NCBI GenBank assembly: GCA_035575715.1
Contig: DATLXN010000050.1
Coordinates: forward strand, 62,001-126,000
DNA length: 64,000 nt
Source: JACCSI01 sp035575715
Lineage (GTDB): Bacteria > Acidobacteriota > Vicinamibacteria > Vicinamibacterales > UBA2999
Direction of reading: 5' to 3'
The position numbers were made by a program, and so were the translations under genes. Shown here one piece after another: positions 50,768-59,502 of this stretch; position 1 is the first letter of the stretch, and every line of letters begins with the position of its first letter. Below the pieces are notes generated by a model. It saw only the letters and a program-made list of their open reading frames with translations, did no database searches and had not been told where the DNA came from.

Positions 50768-52072
50768 ATGAGAATCTGGAATCGACGGAACGCCGGCTGC
50801 ATCGTGGTCATCGCCGCACTCACGACGCCGGCATTTTTTGCGCCGGCATTTTTTGCGCAGGGCTACAAATCAAATCTGCCGTCGGATCATGTTGCTATTC
50901 AGTATGCCGACCGCAGGGTGCACGATGCGGTCGCGGCGCTCGCCGAACAAGTGGAGCGCGGCGCGCTGACTTTCACGCCCGGTCGGGACGCACGGGGCTA
51001 TCTGCCGGATGTGCTCAAGCACCTGCGCGTGAATCCTGATTCGCAGATGCTGGTGTTTTCGAAGACGAGTTTTCAAGCCGCCCATATTTCTCCGTCGACG
51101 CCGCGCGCGATTTACTTCAACGACAGCGTGGCCGTGGCGTATGCGCCCGGCGCGCCGCTGCTCGAGCTCGCGGCCCTCGACCCGGTGCAGGGGCCGATCT
51201 TTTACGCGATGACCGCGAACGCGGAGGGGCGACCGTCGATCAGCCGGCGAAGCGTTTGCCTAAGCTGCCACCAGGGGCCGAACACCGCCGGCGTGCCCGG
51301 CCTCTACGTGGGTTCGGTGATCCCGGGGCCCAGCGGGGCGCCGTTGCGGAACCACAGCGCGATTATCACCGACCACCGCAGCCCATTCGAGGACCGCTGG
51401 GGCGGATGGTACGTCACGGCGCGGCGTGGGCAACCCGCCGACCGGGCCAACGCCGTCGCGTCGAATCCGGCAGACCCCGGCACACTCGTACGCGAGGCGC
51501 CGCCCAACCTGACCAGCCTGGCCCGGTTCGTTGAGCCCAGTGGCTATCTGGGCACCACCAGCGACATCGTCGCGCTCATGACCTTTGAGCATCAGACGCA
51601 GATGATCAACCTGATGACGCGGGTCGCATGGCAGGCGCGGCTCGCTGAACACGCTGGTCACCAGGCGGGGTTGGCGACGCCTGCCGTCAATGCCGATGTC
51701 GACGAACTGGTCAGCTACATGCTGTTCGAAGGCGAGGCGCCGCTCGCGGAACCGATTGACGGCGGATCGACCTTTGCCGAGACCTTTGCGCAGCGTGGTC
51801 CTCGCGATGCACGTGGGCGATCGCTGCGTGACTTCGATCTGCGCACACGCCTGTTCCGGTATCCAGTCAGCTATATGATCTACAGCCCGACGTTCGATGC
51901 CTTACCGTCGGCCGTACGCGATCGCATTTATCAGCGGCTGCACGACGCGCTGAGTGGCGCCGATCGCCGCCCGCCTTCGTCGCACCTGTTACGCCAGCAG
52001 CGCCGCGCGGCGCTGGAGATATTGAAAGAGACCAAGCCGACGCTGCCGGCCTACTGGGGTGGCGGCAATTGA
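50768..52072 (+). CDS. Secreted cytochrome-c-like protein of unknown family
   Basis: This 434-residue protein has a signal peptide and one heme motif CLSCH (RSVCLSCHQGPNTAGVPGLY). Surrounding segments are PQGYKS-like entry SNLPSDHVAIQYADRRVHD, PRAIYFNDSVAVAYAPG, GPIFYAMTANAEGRPSISRR and a C-terminal helical region (TFDALPSAVRDRIYQRLHDA). An exact 15-base tandem duplication (50826-50840 and 50841-50855) repeats Pro-Ala-Phe-Phe-Ala next to the signal cleavage site. A role in electron transfer is inferred from the motif. It is the first gene of a block continuing with the Tat protein and the amidase. Confidence 0.85.
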   Translation: MRIWNRRNAGCIVVIAALTTPAFFAPAFFAQGYKSNLPSDHVAIQYADRRVHDAVAALAEQVERGALTFTPGRDARGYLPDVLKHLRVNPDSQMLVFSKTSFQAAHISPSTPRAIYFNDSVAVAYAPGAPLLELAALDPVQGPIFYAMTANAEGRPSISRRSVCLSCHQGPNTAGVPGLYVGSVIPGPSGAPLRNHSAIITDHRSPFEDRWGGWYVTARRGQPADRANAVASNPADPGTLVREAPPNLTSLARFVEPSGYLGTTSDIVALMTFEHQTQMINLMTRVAWQARLAEHAGHQAGLATPAVNADVDELVSYMLFEGEAPLAEPIDGGSTFAETFAQRGPRDARGRSLRDFDLRTRLFRYPVSYMIYSPTFDALPSAVRDRIYQRLHDALSGADRRPPSSHLLRQQRRAALEILKETKPTLPAYWGGGN

Positions 52073-52090
52073 TTGCCGGGGAGATAACCA

Positions 52091-52429
52091 ATGGATAACC
52101 GCGCCGACCACCAGCCTCCGACCGACCTGTCGCGTCGGCACATGCTGCAGACGCTCGCCACACTCGGGATCACCGGCCCGCTGGCCGTACAGTTCGCCGC
52201 ACAGCCCGGCGCGCAACTTTCTGCCGACGTGATCAGGCAGGCGTCGATCGTGCTTGGCGAGGCCTTTACGCCGCAGCGGGTCGCGGTGATTGAAAAGGCC
52301 CTGCGGCGCAACCTCGAGCAGTTGCAGGTGGTTCGGGATTTGGTCATCGATGATTGGGTCGAGCCAGCGCCCATGTTCATGGCGAGAAGTCATGGCGGCC
52401 TGGTCTCAGCCCCAGGGAAAGCGAAGTGA
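52091..52429 (+). CDS. Small Tat-signal protein upstream of amidase
   Basis: This 112-residue protein has a twin-arginine signal (LSRRHMLQTLATLGITGPLA). The mature part is one helical domain (ASIVLGEAFTPQRVAVIEKA, LRRNLEQLQVVRDLVIDDW), comparable in size to small subunits or chaperones that accompany exported enzymes. Its stop directly precedes the amidase start region (TGA at 52427-52429, then GTG 52430 and ATG 52433), so the two are coupled. The family is not recognised. Confidence 0.75.
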   Translation: MDNRADHQPPTDLSRRHMLQTLATLGITGPLAVQFAAQPGAQLSADVIRQASIVLGEAFTPQRVAVIEKALRRNLEQLQVVRDLVIDDWVEPAPMFMARSHGGLVSAPGKAK

Positions 52430-52432
52430 GTG

Positions 52433-53893
52433 ATGGCTGATGCCGAACTGGTCTTCAAGTCTGGACAAGAACTTGGGGCGCTGATCAAGGCGAAGAAAGT
52501 CTCGCCGGTCGACGTCGTGCAGGCCTTTCTCGACCGGATCGACGTGCTCAATCCGCGCGTCAATGCCTACATTACCGTGACCCATGAGCATGCCCTGGCG
52601 CAGGCGCGTGCAGCGGAACAGGAAATCATGGCGGGGAAGTATCGTGGCGCGCTGCACGGGCTGCCCTACGCCCCGAAAGACATCCTGGCGACCAAGGGCA
52701 TTCTGACGACGAACGGTTCGAAGGTCACGGCCACGGTAGTACCGACCGTCGAGTCGACGATCACCAGCCGGCTGAATCGGGCCGGAGCGATCCTGATCGG
52801 CAAACTGAATTTGCTGGAGTTCGCGATGGGCAGCGGTGTGGTCTCGGGATTTGGTCCATCCCGTAATCCCTGGCACCTCGAATACTCGCCATCGGGCTCG
52901 TCCAGTGGATCAGGCGCAGCGCTGGCGGCCTACATGACGCCGTTGTCGATCGGCACCGATACCGGCGGCTCGATTCGGGGTCCAGCCAACAATTGCGGCA
53001 TCGTCGGGTTGAAGCAGACCTATGGCCGGGTCAGCCGCTACGGTGTGACGACTTTGAGCTGGACGCTCGATCACGCCGGACCGATGACCAAGACCGTCGG
53101 AGATGCGGCTCTGATCCTGCAGGCCATTGCCGGTGCCGACCCGATGGATCCGACGGCCACTGCCGATCGCGTGCCCGACTACAGCCGGTCCCTGACCGGG
53201 AATGTCAAAAAGCTACGGATCGGTGTGCCGACCAATTATTTTTTTGACGGCGTCAATGCGCAGACAGTCACAGCGGTTCGCGCTGCGATCGCTCACCTCC
53301 AGCAGATGGGGGCGACGGTCGTCGACGTCGAGGTCCCGCATGCCGAATTGGCTGGGTCCGCGGGCTGGGTCGTGGCGATGGCGGAAGCCGCGTGCTTTCA
53401 CGAACAGCGGATGAAAGCCACGCCGGAGTTGTTCGACCCGGTCGTGCGTGAGCGCCTCGATGCCGCGCGCTTCTATTCCGCAACCGATTACATCAAGGCG
53501 CTGCGCGTGCGTTCGCTGTTGATGGATTCAATGCAACGGGTGTTCGAGCAGTGCGATGTCATGGCGGTGCCATCGGGAAACCCTGCCACCCGGCTCGAGT
53601 CGGCGGAGATGGCCGCCAGCGACGTCAAGCCGGGGTCGACAGCAACGCCCTACCGCGCCGGCAATACGTTCATCGGCAACATGACCGGCTTGCCCGCGAT
53701 CGTCATTCCGTGCGGATTCACCACCGACACGCCGACCCTGCCGCTTGGTCTTCAGTTCTATGGCAAACCGTTTGACGAGGCGACGCTGTTTCGGATCAGC
53801 CACGCCTACGAATCCACTACCGACTGGCATCGGCGCCGTCCGGCGCTCGACATCAGCCGATCGACGGATCGATCTGTTTCCGGAGTTGTATAA
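52433..53893 (+). CDS. Amidase signature family enzyme
   Basis: This protein of about 486 residues is an amidase of the GatA/Asp-tRNA(Asn) amidotransferase-A type. The catalytic triad is Lys82 in YAPKDILATKG, the cis-Ser in SPSGSSSGSGAAL and nucleophile Ser180 in GTDTGGSIRGPANNCG. The C-terminal pocket includes NMTGLPAIVIPCGF. No signal peptide is seen, so it is probably cytosolic unless exported with the Tat protein made from the gene just upstream. No gatB or gatC adjoins it, so a catabolic amide hydrolase is more likely than tRNA amidation. The TonB receptor gene starts at the very next base after its stop. Confidence 0.93.
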   Translation: MADAELVFKSGQELGALIKAKKVSPVDVVQAFLDRIDVLNPRVNAYITVTHEHALAQARAAEQEIMAGKYRGALHGLPYAPKDILATKGILTTNGSKVTATVVPTVESTITSRLNRAGAILIGKLNLLEFAMGSGVVSGFGPSRNPWHLEYSPSGSSSGSGAALAAYMTPLSIGTDTGGSIRGPANNCGIVGLKQTYGRVSRYGVTTLSWTLDHAGPMTKTVGDAALILQAIAGADPMDPTATADRVPDYSRSLTGNVKKLRIGVPTNYFFDGVNAQTVTAVRAAIAHLQQMGATVVDVEVPHAELAGSAGWVVAMAEAACFHEQRMKATPELFDPVVRERLDAARFYSATDYIKALRVRSLLMDSMQRVFEQCDVMAVPSGNPATRLESAEMAASDVKPGSTATPYRAGNTFIGNMTGLPAIVIPCGFTTDTPTLPLGLQFYGKPFDEATLFRISHAYESTTDWHRRRPALDISRSTDRSVSGVV

Positions 53894-56800
53894 ATGAAAA
53901 GTCTACGCGTGCATGCGATGGTTCTGATCGGACTGATGACGCTCACCGGTCCGGCTGCGGCCCAGACCACCGGCAGTATTTCCGGCATGATCAAGGACGC
54001 CTCGGGAGGCGCCCTGCCTGGCGTCGTGATCACGGTGCAGAATCAGGACACCAGCGCCCAGCGGACCAGCACCAGCGACGGATCGGGAGCGTACGAGGTG
54101 GCGTTGTTGCCGCCAGGCCGTTACCGGCTGACGGCCGAACTCTCCGGGTTCCGAACCGAAGATCGCAACGACCTGGCGCTCCAGGTCAGCCAGAATGTGC
54201 GATTCGACGTGGTCATGGGGGTGAGCGCGATTGAAGAATCGGTCCAGGTCGTGGCGCGCGCGCCGCTCATCGACACGCGCGACGCGGCGATGGGGCAGGT
54301 TGTCGACCAGGTCAAGATTGTCGAGTTGCCGCTCAACGGCCGGAACTTCCGCGATCTGGGCTTGATTGCTCCCGGGGTGCAGCAAATGACGCAGGGCAAC
54401 GTGCTGCAGGATCGGGGGGGCGGCCTCAACATCAACGGGGCTCGAATCTACGACAACAACTACCTGCTCGACGGCTTCAATAACAACGACGAGACCACCG
54501 GCGAGATCATGACGTTCCCGTCGGCCGACTCGATCCAGGAGTTCAAGGTGCTTGGCGCCAGCTACGGCGCGGAGTACGGATTCTCGGTCGGCGGCATCAT
54601 CAGCTTGATCACCAAGTCCGGCGGTGCCCGCTACAGCGGCAACGGGTTCGGCTTCTACCGAAACGACGCCTTCGACGCCAAGAACTTTTTCGCCACTGCC
54701 AAAGCGCCGCTCGACCGCAAGCAGTACGGCGGCACGCTGGGCGGGCCGCTGGTCGGCAAGAAGACCTTCTTCTTCGGTTCGTACGAGCGCACGGATCTGG
54801 CCCAGGGGGTCACCTTGAGTGCGACCGTGCCGGGCGACGCCCAGCGGCGCGGCGACTTCAGCGGCCTTGCGGCGATCCGTGATCCCCTGACCGGCTTGCC
54901 CTTTGCCGGCAATCAGATCCCCGCCGCGCGCATGAATCCGGTCGGCGTCAAGATGCTCGAGCTGTGGCCGAAAGCCAACGCCTCCGACCCGTTGCGTAAC
55001 TTCGTCCACAATCCGAATCTGATCGACGACGTGCATGTTGGCAGCCTCAAGGTGGACCACAACCAGTCCAACGCCAATGCCTACAGCGTGCGCTACTCGG
55101 TGTTCTGGGATACGCAGACCAATCCACAGTCGGACGGTTTCCTGCCGTTGTCAGCGACCGACATTCTGAAACAGAACCAACACATCGGCGGCACCTGGAC
55201 GCACGTCTACGGGGACCGCACGGTCCAGGAGATCCGCGGCGGCTACGGCTACATCTACAACGGCCGCTACCGCAACAGCAAAGAAGACTGGGGGCTGACG
55301 CTGGGTATCGACGGCACGCTTGCGCGTGCCGTGCCGGCACCGCTCGCCCTCGGTCCGCCGATTGTCAATATGACCGGCTTCACCGGGATGACCGCCAACA
55401 ATAATCCGTTCATCCGCACGCACAAGAATTGGCAGGCGTCCTACGTGCTGGCCCAAAGCCTGGGCAGCCATTCGCTGAAATTTGGTGGCGAGGCACGCAC
55501 GCAGTTCATGGCCCTCGACGACTGGTTCAATCCCCAGGGGCAGTTCACCTTTACCGGTCGCTACACGGGGAATGGCCTCGCCGACCTGCTCCTGGGCTAC
55601 CCGAGTCAGACGCAGACCTTTGTCGGTCTCGTGCAGATGAATCAATCCTCATGGCAAGCCGGATTATTCGTACAGGATGAATGGCGCCTCTGGCCTCGCC
55701 TGACTCTGAACTATGGCCTTCGCTACGAGTATCAGGCGCCCGATCGGGAGCAGGACAATAACTACGGGACCTTTATTCCCGAGTTGCGTCAGAGTGTCCA
55801 GGTCGGGACCAACGGCGTCTCGGACACGATCCGGACTGCGCAGAAATTGAATTTCGCGCCCCGCGCGGGAGCTGTCTGGGACATTAGCGGCGACGGCACG
55901 CGGGCGCTGCGCGCCGGCTACGGCGTCTATTACAGCTCGTTCATCCACAGCCTCAATTTTTCTGCCTATCGCAACACACCGCTGGGCCGACAAGCGGTGT
56001 TCAATGCGTCCACGACGGCGCCCAACATTTCGATGAGTGATCCGTTTCCCGCCTCGTTCGGCGGCGACACGATCGTGACCTCGGCGTTGGCCCGCGACTT
56101 TCCCAATGGCCGCATGCAGCGCTGGAGTCTCGACCTGCAGCAGCAACTCGCCGGCGATTCAATGGCATCGCTTGGCTACGTCGGGTCGGTGTCAACGGAT
56201 CAGACGCGGTCGTTCAATCTCAATCAGCCGGTCCTCGGCCCGGGCACCGTGGCGAGCCGCCGGCCCTACCAGGGCTTCGGCGATATCACGATGAGTGACG
56301 GCACTGGGTCGTCTTCCTACCATGCCATGGAGGGCAAAGTGCAGCGCCGGCTGAGCGGCGGACTGGATCTGCTGGTCGCCTACACCCTGTCCAAATCAAT
56401 CGACGACGGCGTGACGTCGGACGGCGGCGCGGGCAATGCGGGGACTCAGAACTCCTACGACCGTGACGCGGATCGCGGGCTCTCGGCGTGGGATCGCCGG
56501 CATCGGCTGGTCGTCAGCGGCAGCTACGCGGTCCCGTTCGACCACCTGCTCGCGCGCAACTGGCAGGCCAGCGCGATCTGGACCCTGACCAGTGGTGCGC
56601 CGTTCACGCCGGTGTTAAGCACCGACGTCGCGGGGGTCGGCAGCTTCAACACGCAGCGACCGGATCGCATTGGCAGCGGTGTCTTGAGCCGCGATCAGCG
56701 CGGACCGGATCGCTGGATCGATACCAGCGCCTTCAAGGTCCCGGCGGCGGGCACCTTTGGCAACGCCGGCCGGAACGTGCTCACTGGACCTGGCACCAAT

Positions 56801-56998
56801 ACCGTTGACCTGTCGGTGTCGCGGCGATTCGTCCTGCCACGCAACGCCACGGTGCAGGTCCGCTTCGAGATGTTCAACGCCTTGAACACCACCAACTTCC
56901 TGTTGCCGAACCGCACCGCCGACTCGGTTCAATTCGGGCGGATCTTTGCCGCGGCGCCAGCCAGGCAGGGACAGCTCGGGGTCAAATTCGGCTGGTAG
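53894..56998 (+). CDS. TonB-dependent receptor with carboxypeptidase-regulatory domain
   Basis: This 1034-residue outer-membrane protein has a signal peptide (HAMVLIGLMTLTGPAAAQ) and an N-terminal carboxypeptidase-regulatory-like domain (GSISGMIKDASGGALPGVVI to LPPGRYRLTAELSGFRTE). The plug domain (about 110-230) shows VELPLNGRNFRDLGLIAPGV and YLLDGFNNNDETTG, followed by a large beta barrel ending in RQGQLGVKFGW, the aromatic terminus recognised by the outer-membrane assembly machinery. ATG 53894 follows the amidase stop without spacing. It probably imports an oligosaccharide, peptide or amide compound that the amidase processes (context inference). Confidence 0.94.
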   Translation: MKSLRVHAMVLIGLMTLTGPAAAQTTGSISGMIKDASGGALPGVVITVQNQDTSAQRTSTSDGSGAYEVALLPPGRYRLTAELSGFRTEDRNDLALQVSQNVRFDVVMGVSAIEESVQVVARAPLIDTRDAAMGQVVDQVKIVELPLNGRNFRDLGLIAPGVQQMTQGNVLQDRGGGLNINGARIYDNNYLLDGFNNNDETTGEIMTFPSADSIQEFKVLGASYGAEYGFSVGGIISLITKSGGARYSGNGFGFYRNDAFDAKNFFATAKAPLDRKQYGGTLGGPLVGKKTFFFGSYERTDLAQGVTLSATVPGDAQRRGDFSGLAAIRDPLTGLPFAGNQIPAARMNPVGVKMLELWPKANASDPLRNFVHNPNLIDDVHVGSLKVDHNQSNANAYSVRYSVFWDTQTNPQSDGFLPLSATDILKQNQHIGGTWTHVYGDRTVQEIRGGYGYIYNGRYRNSKEDWGLTLGIDGTLARAVPAPLALGPPIVNMTGFTGMTANNNPFIRTHKNWQASYVLAQSLGSHSLKFGGEARTQFMALDDWFNPQGQFTFTGRYTGNGLADLLLGYPSQTQTFVGLVQMNQSSWQAGLFVQDEWRLWPRLTLNYGLRYEYQAPDREQDNNYGTFIPELRQSVQVGTNGVSDTIRTAQKLNFAPRAGAVWDISGDGTRALRAGYGVYYSSFIHSLNFSAYRNTPLGRQAVFNASTTAPNISMSDPFPASFGGDTIVTSALARDFPNGRMQRWSLDLQQQLAGDSMASLGYVGSVSTDQTRSFNLNQPVLGPGTVASRRPYQGFGDITMSDGTGSSSYHAMEGKVQRRLSGGLDLLVAYTLSKSIDDGVTSDGGAGNAGTQNSYDRDADRGLSAWDRRHRLVVSGSYAVPFDHLLARNWQASAIWTLTSGAPFTPVLSTDVAGVGSFNTQRPDRIGSGVLSRDQRGPDRWIDTSAFKVPAAGTFGNAGRNVLTGPGTNTVDLSVSRRFVLPRNATVQVRFEMFNALNTTNFLLPNRTADSVQFGRIFAAAPARQGQLGVKFGW

Positions 56999-57007
56999 AA
57001 AGATCGG

Positions 57008-57043
57008 ACCGGCGGCAGCCTCCGCGGCTAGCCGCCGGTTTTC
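57008..57043 (+). terminator. Intrinsic terminator after the TonB receptor gene
   Basis: ACCGGCGGC (57008-57016) and GCCGCCGGT (57031-57039) form a perfect nine-pair GC-rich stem with a 14-base loop, followed by TTTCTC. It starts nine bases after the receptor stop and overlaps the 3' end of the convergent peptidase gene. Confidence 0.75.
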
Positions 57044-58599
57044 TCGAAGCGTTTGAAAAAGCTGTCGCTGTTCCACGCCGGCCGCGTCGGCCGGTTCGCC
57101 ACCGCTTCGAGCAGTGCCACGTAGACCTTATTAAAATCCTCGGCGGCCTGGCGGTCGATCGGCTGCGATAAATCGTCCGCCGGCGAGTGATAGCGCTCGC
57201 TCCGCCATTTCCGCAACAGGTCCTGCTCCGGCGACCCTTTCGTGAACCCCACTTTCAGCGAGAGGGCCGGCACGCCGCTGCGGATAAAGCTGTATTGGTC
57301 ACTGCGGACAAACGCGTTACGCTCAGGCTCGGGATCTGAATAGACCGCGATGCCCATCGCCGTCGCGGCGGTGCGAACGTCGGTAGCCAGATCCGATTCC
57401 TCCAGACCTTGCACCACCAGGCTGTTCATCGGAAAGAGTGGCAGGAACATGTCGGTGTTGAGGTTCGCGACCACCGCGGTGGGGGGCACGGTCGGCCGAT
57501 TCGCGTAGTAGCGCGACCCGAGCAGTCCCTTTTCTTCGGCAGTCACCGCCAGGAAGATCACTGATCGCTTGAACGGCTTCTTCGCGGCCGCCGCGACGGT
57601 CTCGAGCAACGTTGCGATCCCCGACGCATTGTCCATCGCGCCGTTATAGATCGCGTCGCCCGGGCCCGCGCTGACGCCCATGTGATCGAGATGTGCCGAG
57701 ACGACGATGTACTGCTGCTTCAGCACCGGATCTGTGCCGGGCAGGATGCCGACGACATTGTCGGACCGCACCGAGGTGGAGTCGGTGACGACGGTGGCGC
57801 GGATGGAGGACGGGAGGGGAAAGCGCGGCAGCACCGCGCCGCTGTTCGACAGCGCGAGGAGTTCTGCGAACGCATGCTTGCTGCCGGCGAAGAATTTGTC
57901 AGCGGCGGCCGGATTGACCGTCACCGCGAGCTGCTGCCCGGCGGTCTCGTCGAGGGCGGGGTCGGCAATCGACATCGCGGGCAGGAAGCGCGCGAGTTTC
58001 GACCGGTCCCACGGAACGTCTTGACCCTTGGGGTTCTGGATCGAGACGACGCCGATCGCTCCGGCCGCTCTGAGGTACGACCAACGCGTGTTCTGGTAGT
58101 GCGCGAGCAGCGGGCCGGGAATCGAGGACGGCCCGCCCGTCAGCAGCACCACGACCTTGCCTGTGAGATCGAGTCCTGCGAGGTCGTCGTGCTTGACCTC
58201 CGGCACCTGCAGGCCATAGCCGGCAAAAATCATCGGCGCCTCGACCTGCGCTGCGGGTGCGATGCGCATGCTGAAGGTCGCCTCGTCGCCCTGGATCACG
58301 GTCACCACCGCGGCGCCGCGCACCAGTGACAGGCTCGATTTCGCCTCGACGATCTTCCGTGACGTAAACGCCACCGGCTGAAAGTACCCGTCGGTGCCGC
58401 CGGGGGTGAGTCCCGCGTCCTTGAAATGTCTCGCGATGTACTCCGCGGCTTGGCGATGCTCGGGGCTGCCCGTTTCTCGCCCTTTCATGCGATCGTCCGC
58501 GAGAAATTCGATATGGCTCCACCACCGGGCGGCTGGGGCCTGTGCGGCCAGACCGGCTCCCGCGGTGACCAGCAGACAAGCGAGAACGTGCTTCAACAT
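57028..58599 (-). CDS. M28 family zinc aminopeptidase with PA domain
   Basis: This 523-residue secreted peptidase has a signal peptide (HVLACLLVTAGAGLAAQAP). A PA-domain insertion lies around 120-260 (IFAGYGLQVPEVKHDDLAGL), then the M28 catalytic domain. Co-catalytic zinc ligands are visible: His in VVSAHLDHMG, bridging Asp in NGAMDNASG, the catalytic/ligand Glu pair in TAEEKGLLGS, Asp in NLNTDMF and His in ERYHSPADD. It is probably a periplasmic aminopeptidase or glutamate carboxypeptidase-like enzyme. Confidence 0.94.
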   Translation of the reverse strand: MLKHVLACLLVTAGAGLAAQAPAARWWSHIEFLADDRMKGRETGSPEHRQAAEYIARHFKDAGLTPGGTDGYFQPVAFTSRKIVEAKSSLSLVRGAAVVTVIQGDEATFSMRIAPAAQVEAPMIFAGYGLQVPEVKHDDLAGLDLTGKVVVLLTGGPSSIPGPLLAHYQNTRWSYLRAAGAIGVVSIQNPKGQDVPWDRSKLARFLPAMSIADPALDETAGQQLAVTVNPAAADKFFAGSKHAFAELLALSNSGAVLPRFPLPSSIRATVVTDSTSVRSDNVVGILPGTDPVLKQQYIVVSAHLDHMGVSAGPGDAIYNGAMDNASGIATLLETVAAAAKKPFKRSVIFLAVTAEEKGLLGSRYYANRPTVPPTAVVANLNTDMFLPLFPMNSLVVQGLEESDLATDVRTAATAMGIAVYSDPEPERNAFVRSDQYSFIRSGVPALSLKVGFTKGSPEQDLLRKWRSERYHSPADDLSQPIDRQAAEDFNKVYVALLEAVANRPTRPAWNSDSFFKRFEKTGG

Positions 58600-58650
58600 G
58601 TCGGAAGTATATGCGCCGGCCCTTCTGAACGGTTGCAGCGCGCTCGACAG

Positions 58651-59370
58651 CTAGGGCTGGCGGGGCGGAGCCGCGGGTAAGGCTTGATTGAGCACCACGA
58701 CCCACGTTGCGTAGCCACGGGCGTTTGGATGAAAACGGTCGGCGTGAAACAGCGTCCGGTCCTCCCGAAATAGCGGGCCGGTCTGTTCAGCGATCGGCGC
58801 GAAGACGAGATTCAGACTCGCCACTTCCGATTTGAACATTCGATTGACCATCTTGGTGCGCAGGCTGGCGACCCACCGCAGCAGCCAGGGGATGCGTGGC
58901 GGCGATCCCATATCTGGCGCGCCGGTGACGACGATGCGCACGTCTGGATTGGCGGCACGGAGCCGCTGGACGATCTCGCGGAGGCGGCGCCGCATCGAGG
59001 GAATTGAGGTGAGATGCGTCACATCATTTGCGGCCACCGACAGCAGCACCAGGTTCGGGCGCAGCGCTTCGGCTTGCGCCAACTGCTTCTCGAGCACGTC
59101 GCGCATCCGCGCCCCCGATACCCCGAAGTTGTGCATCGTCACCTGGCTGGTCTCTCCCAGGTGTCGCGCCGTCTGGACGGCAATGCCGTCCTCATAAGGC
59201 GCGCCCACTCCTGCCGCCGTGCTGTCACCAAGCACGACATAGCGGATCACCGCACCGGATGAACCGAATGAGAGCGGAGCGGCCGCGGCTTGCAGCTGGA
59301 GTGTTGCGAGGAGCAGCGCGTGTGTCAGGCCCACGGCGTCATCATATCCAACCAACTGTGTGCCGCGCAC
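58651..59370 (-). CDS. SGNH/GDSL-family esterase
   Basis: This protein of up to 239 residues has a hydrophobic N terminus (LTHALLLATLQLQAAAAP, probably a signal peptide). The four SGNH blocks are present: YVVLGDSTAAGVGA (nucleophile Ser), the Gly block in NFGVSGARMRD, Asn in VLLSVAANDVTHL and the catalytic Asp-His in HADRFHPNARGY. GTG 59334 may be the true start because it leads directly into the signal peptide. It lies 51 bases from the M28 gene start on the same strand. The ester substrate is unknown. Confidence 0.9.
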   Translation of the reverse strand: MRGTQLVGYDDAVGLTHALLLATLQLQAAAAPLSFGSSGAVIRYVVLGDSTAAGVGAPYEDGIAVQTARHLGETSQVTMHNFGVSGARMRDVLEKQLAQAEALRPNLVLLSVAANDVTHLTSIPSMRRRLREIVQRLRAANPDVRIVVTGAPDMGSPPRIPWLLRWVASLRTKMVNRMFKSEVASLNLVFAPIAEQTGPLFREDRTLFHADRFHPNARGYATWVVVLNQALPAAPPRQP

Positions 59371-59502
59371 CCTTCGCCGTGCCGGACACTTCCGTGATCA
59401 CCATTTCCGTTCTGCGATCGGGATGTGGTCCTGGCAACGCAGCTCCCTAGCCAAAACGCGAGATCGTCCAAGGCGCGCGACTTGCTGTGGTGACAGGGGT
59501 CG

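Noticed and set aside
52433..53893. GatA subunit of a tRNA amidotransferase
   Set aside because: No gatB or gatC adjoins it, and the context is a TonB receptor operon; a catabolic amidase is more likely.
53903..55060. 385-codon minus-strand frame
   Set aside because: Antisense to the TonB receptor, with His/Arg/Asp-rich composition typical of shadow frames and no recognisable domain.
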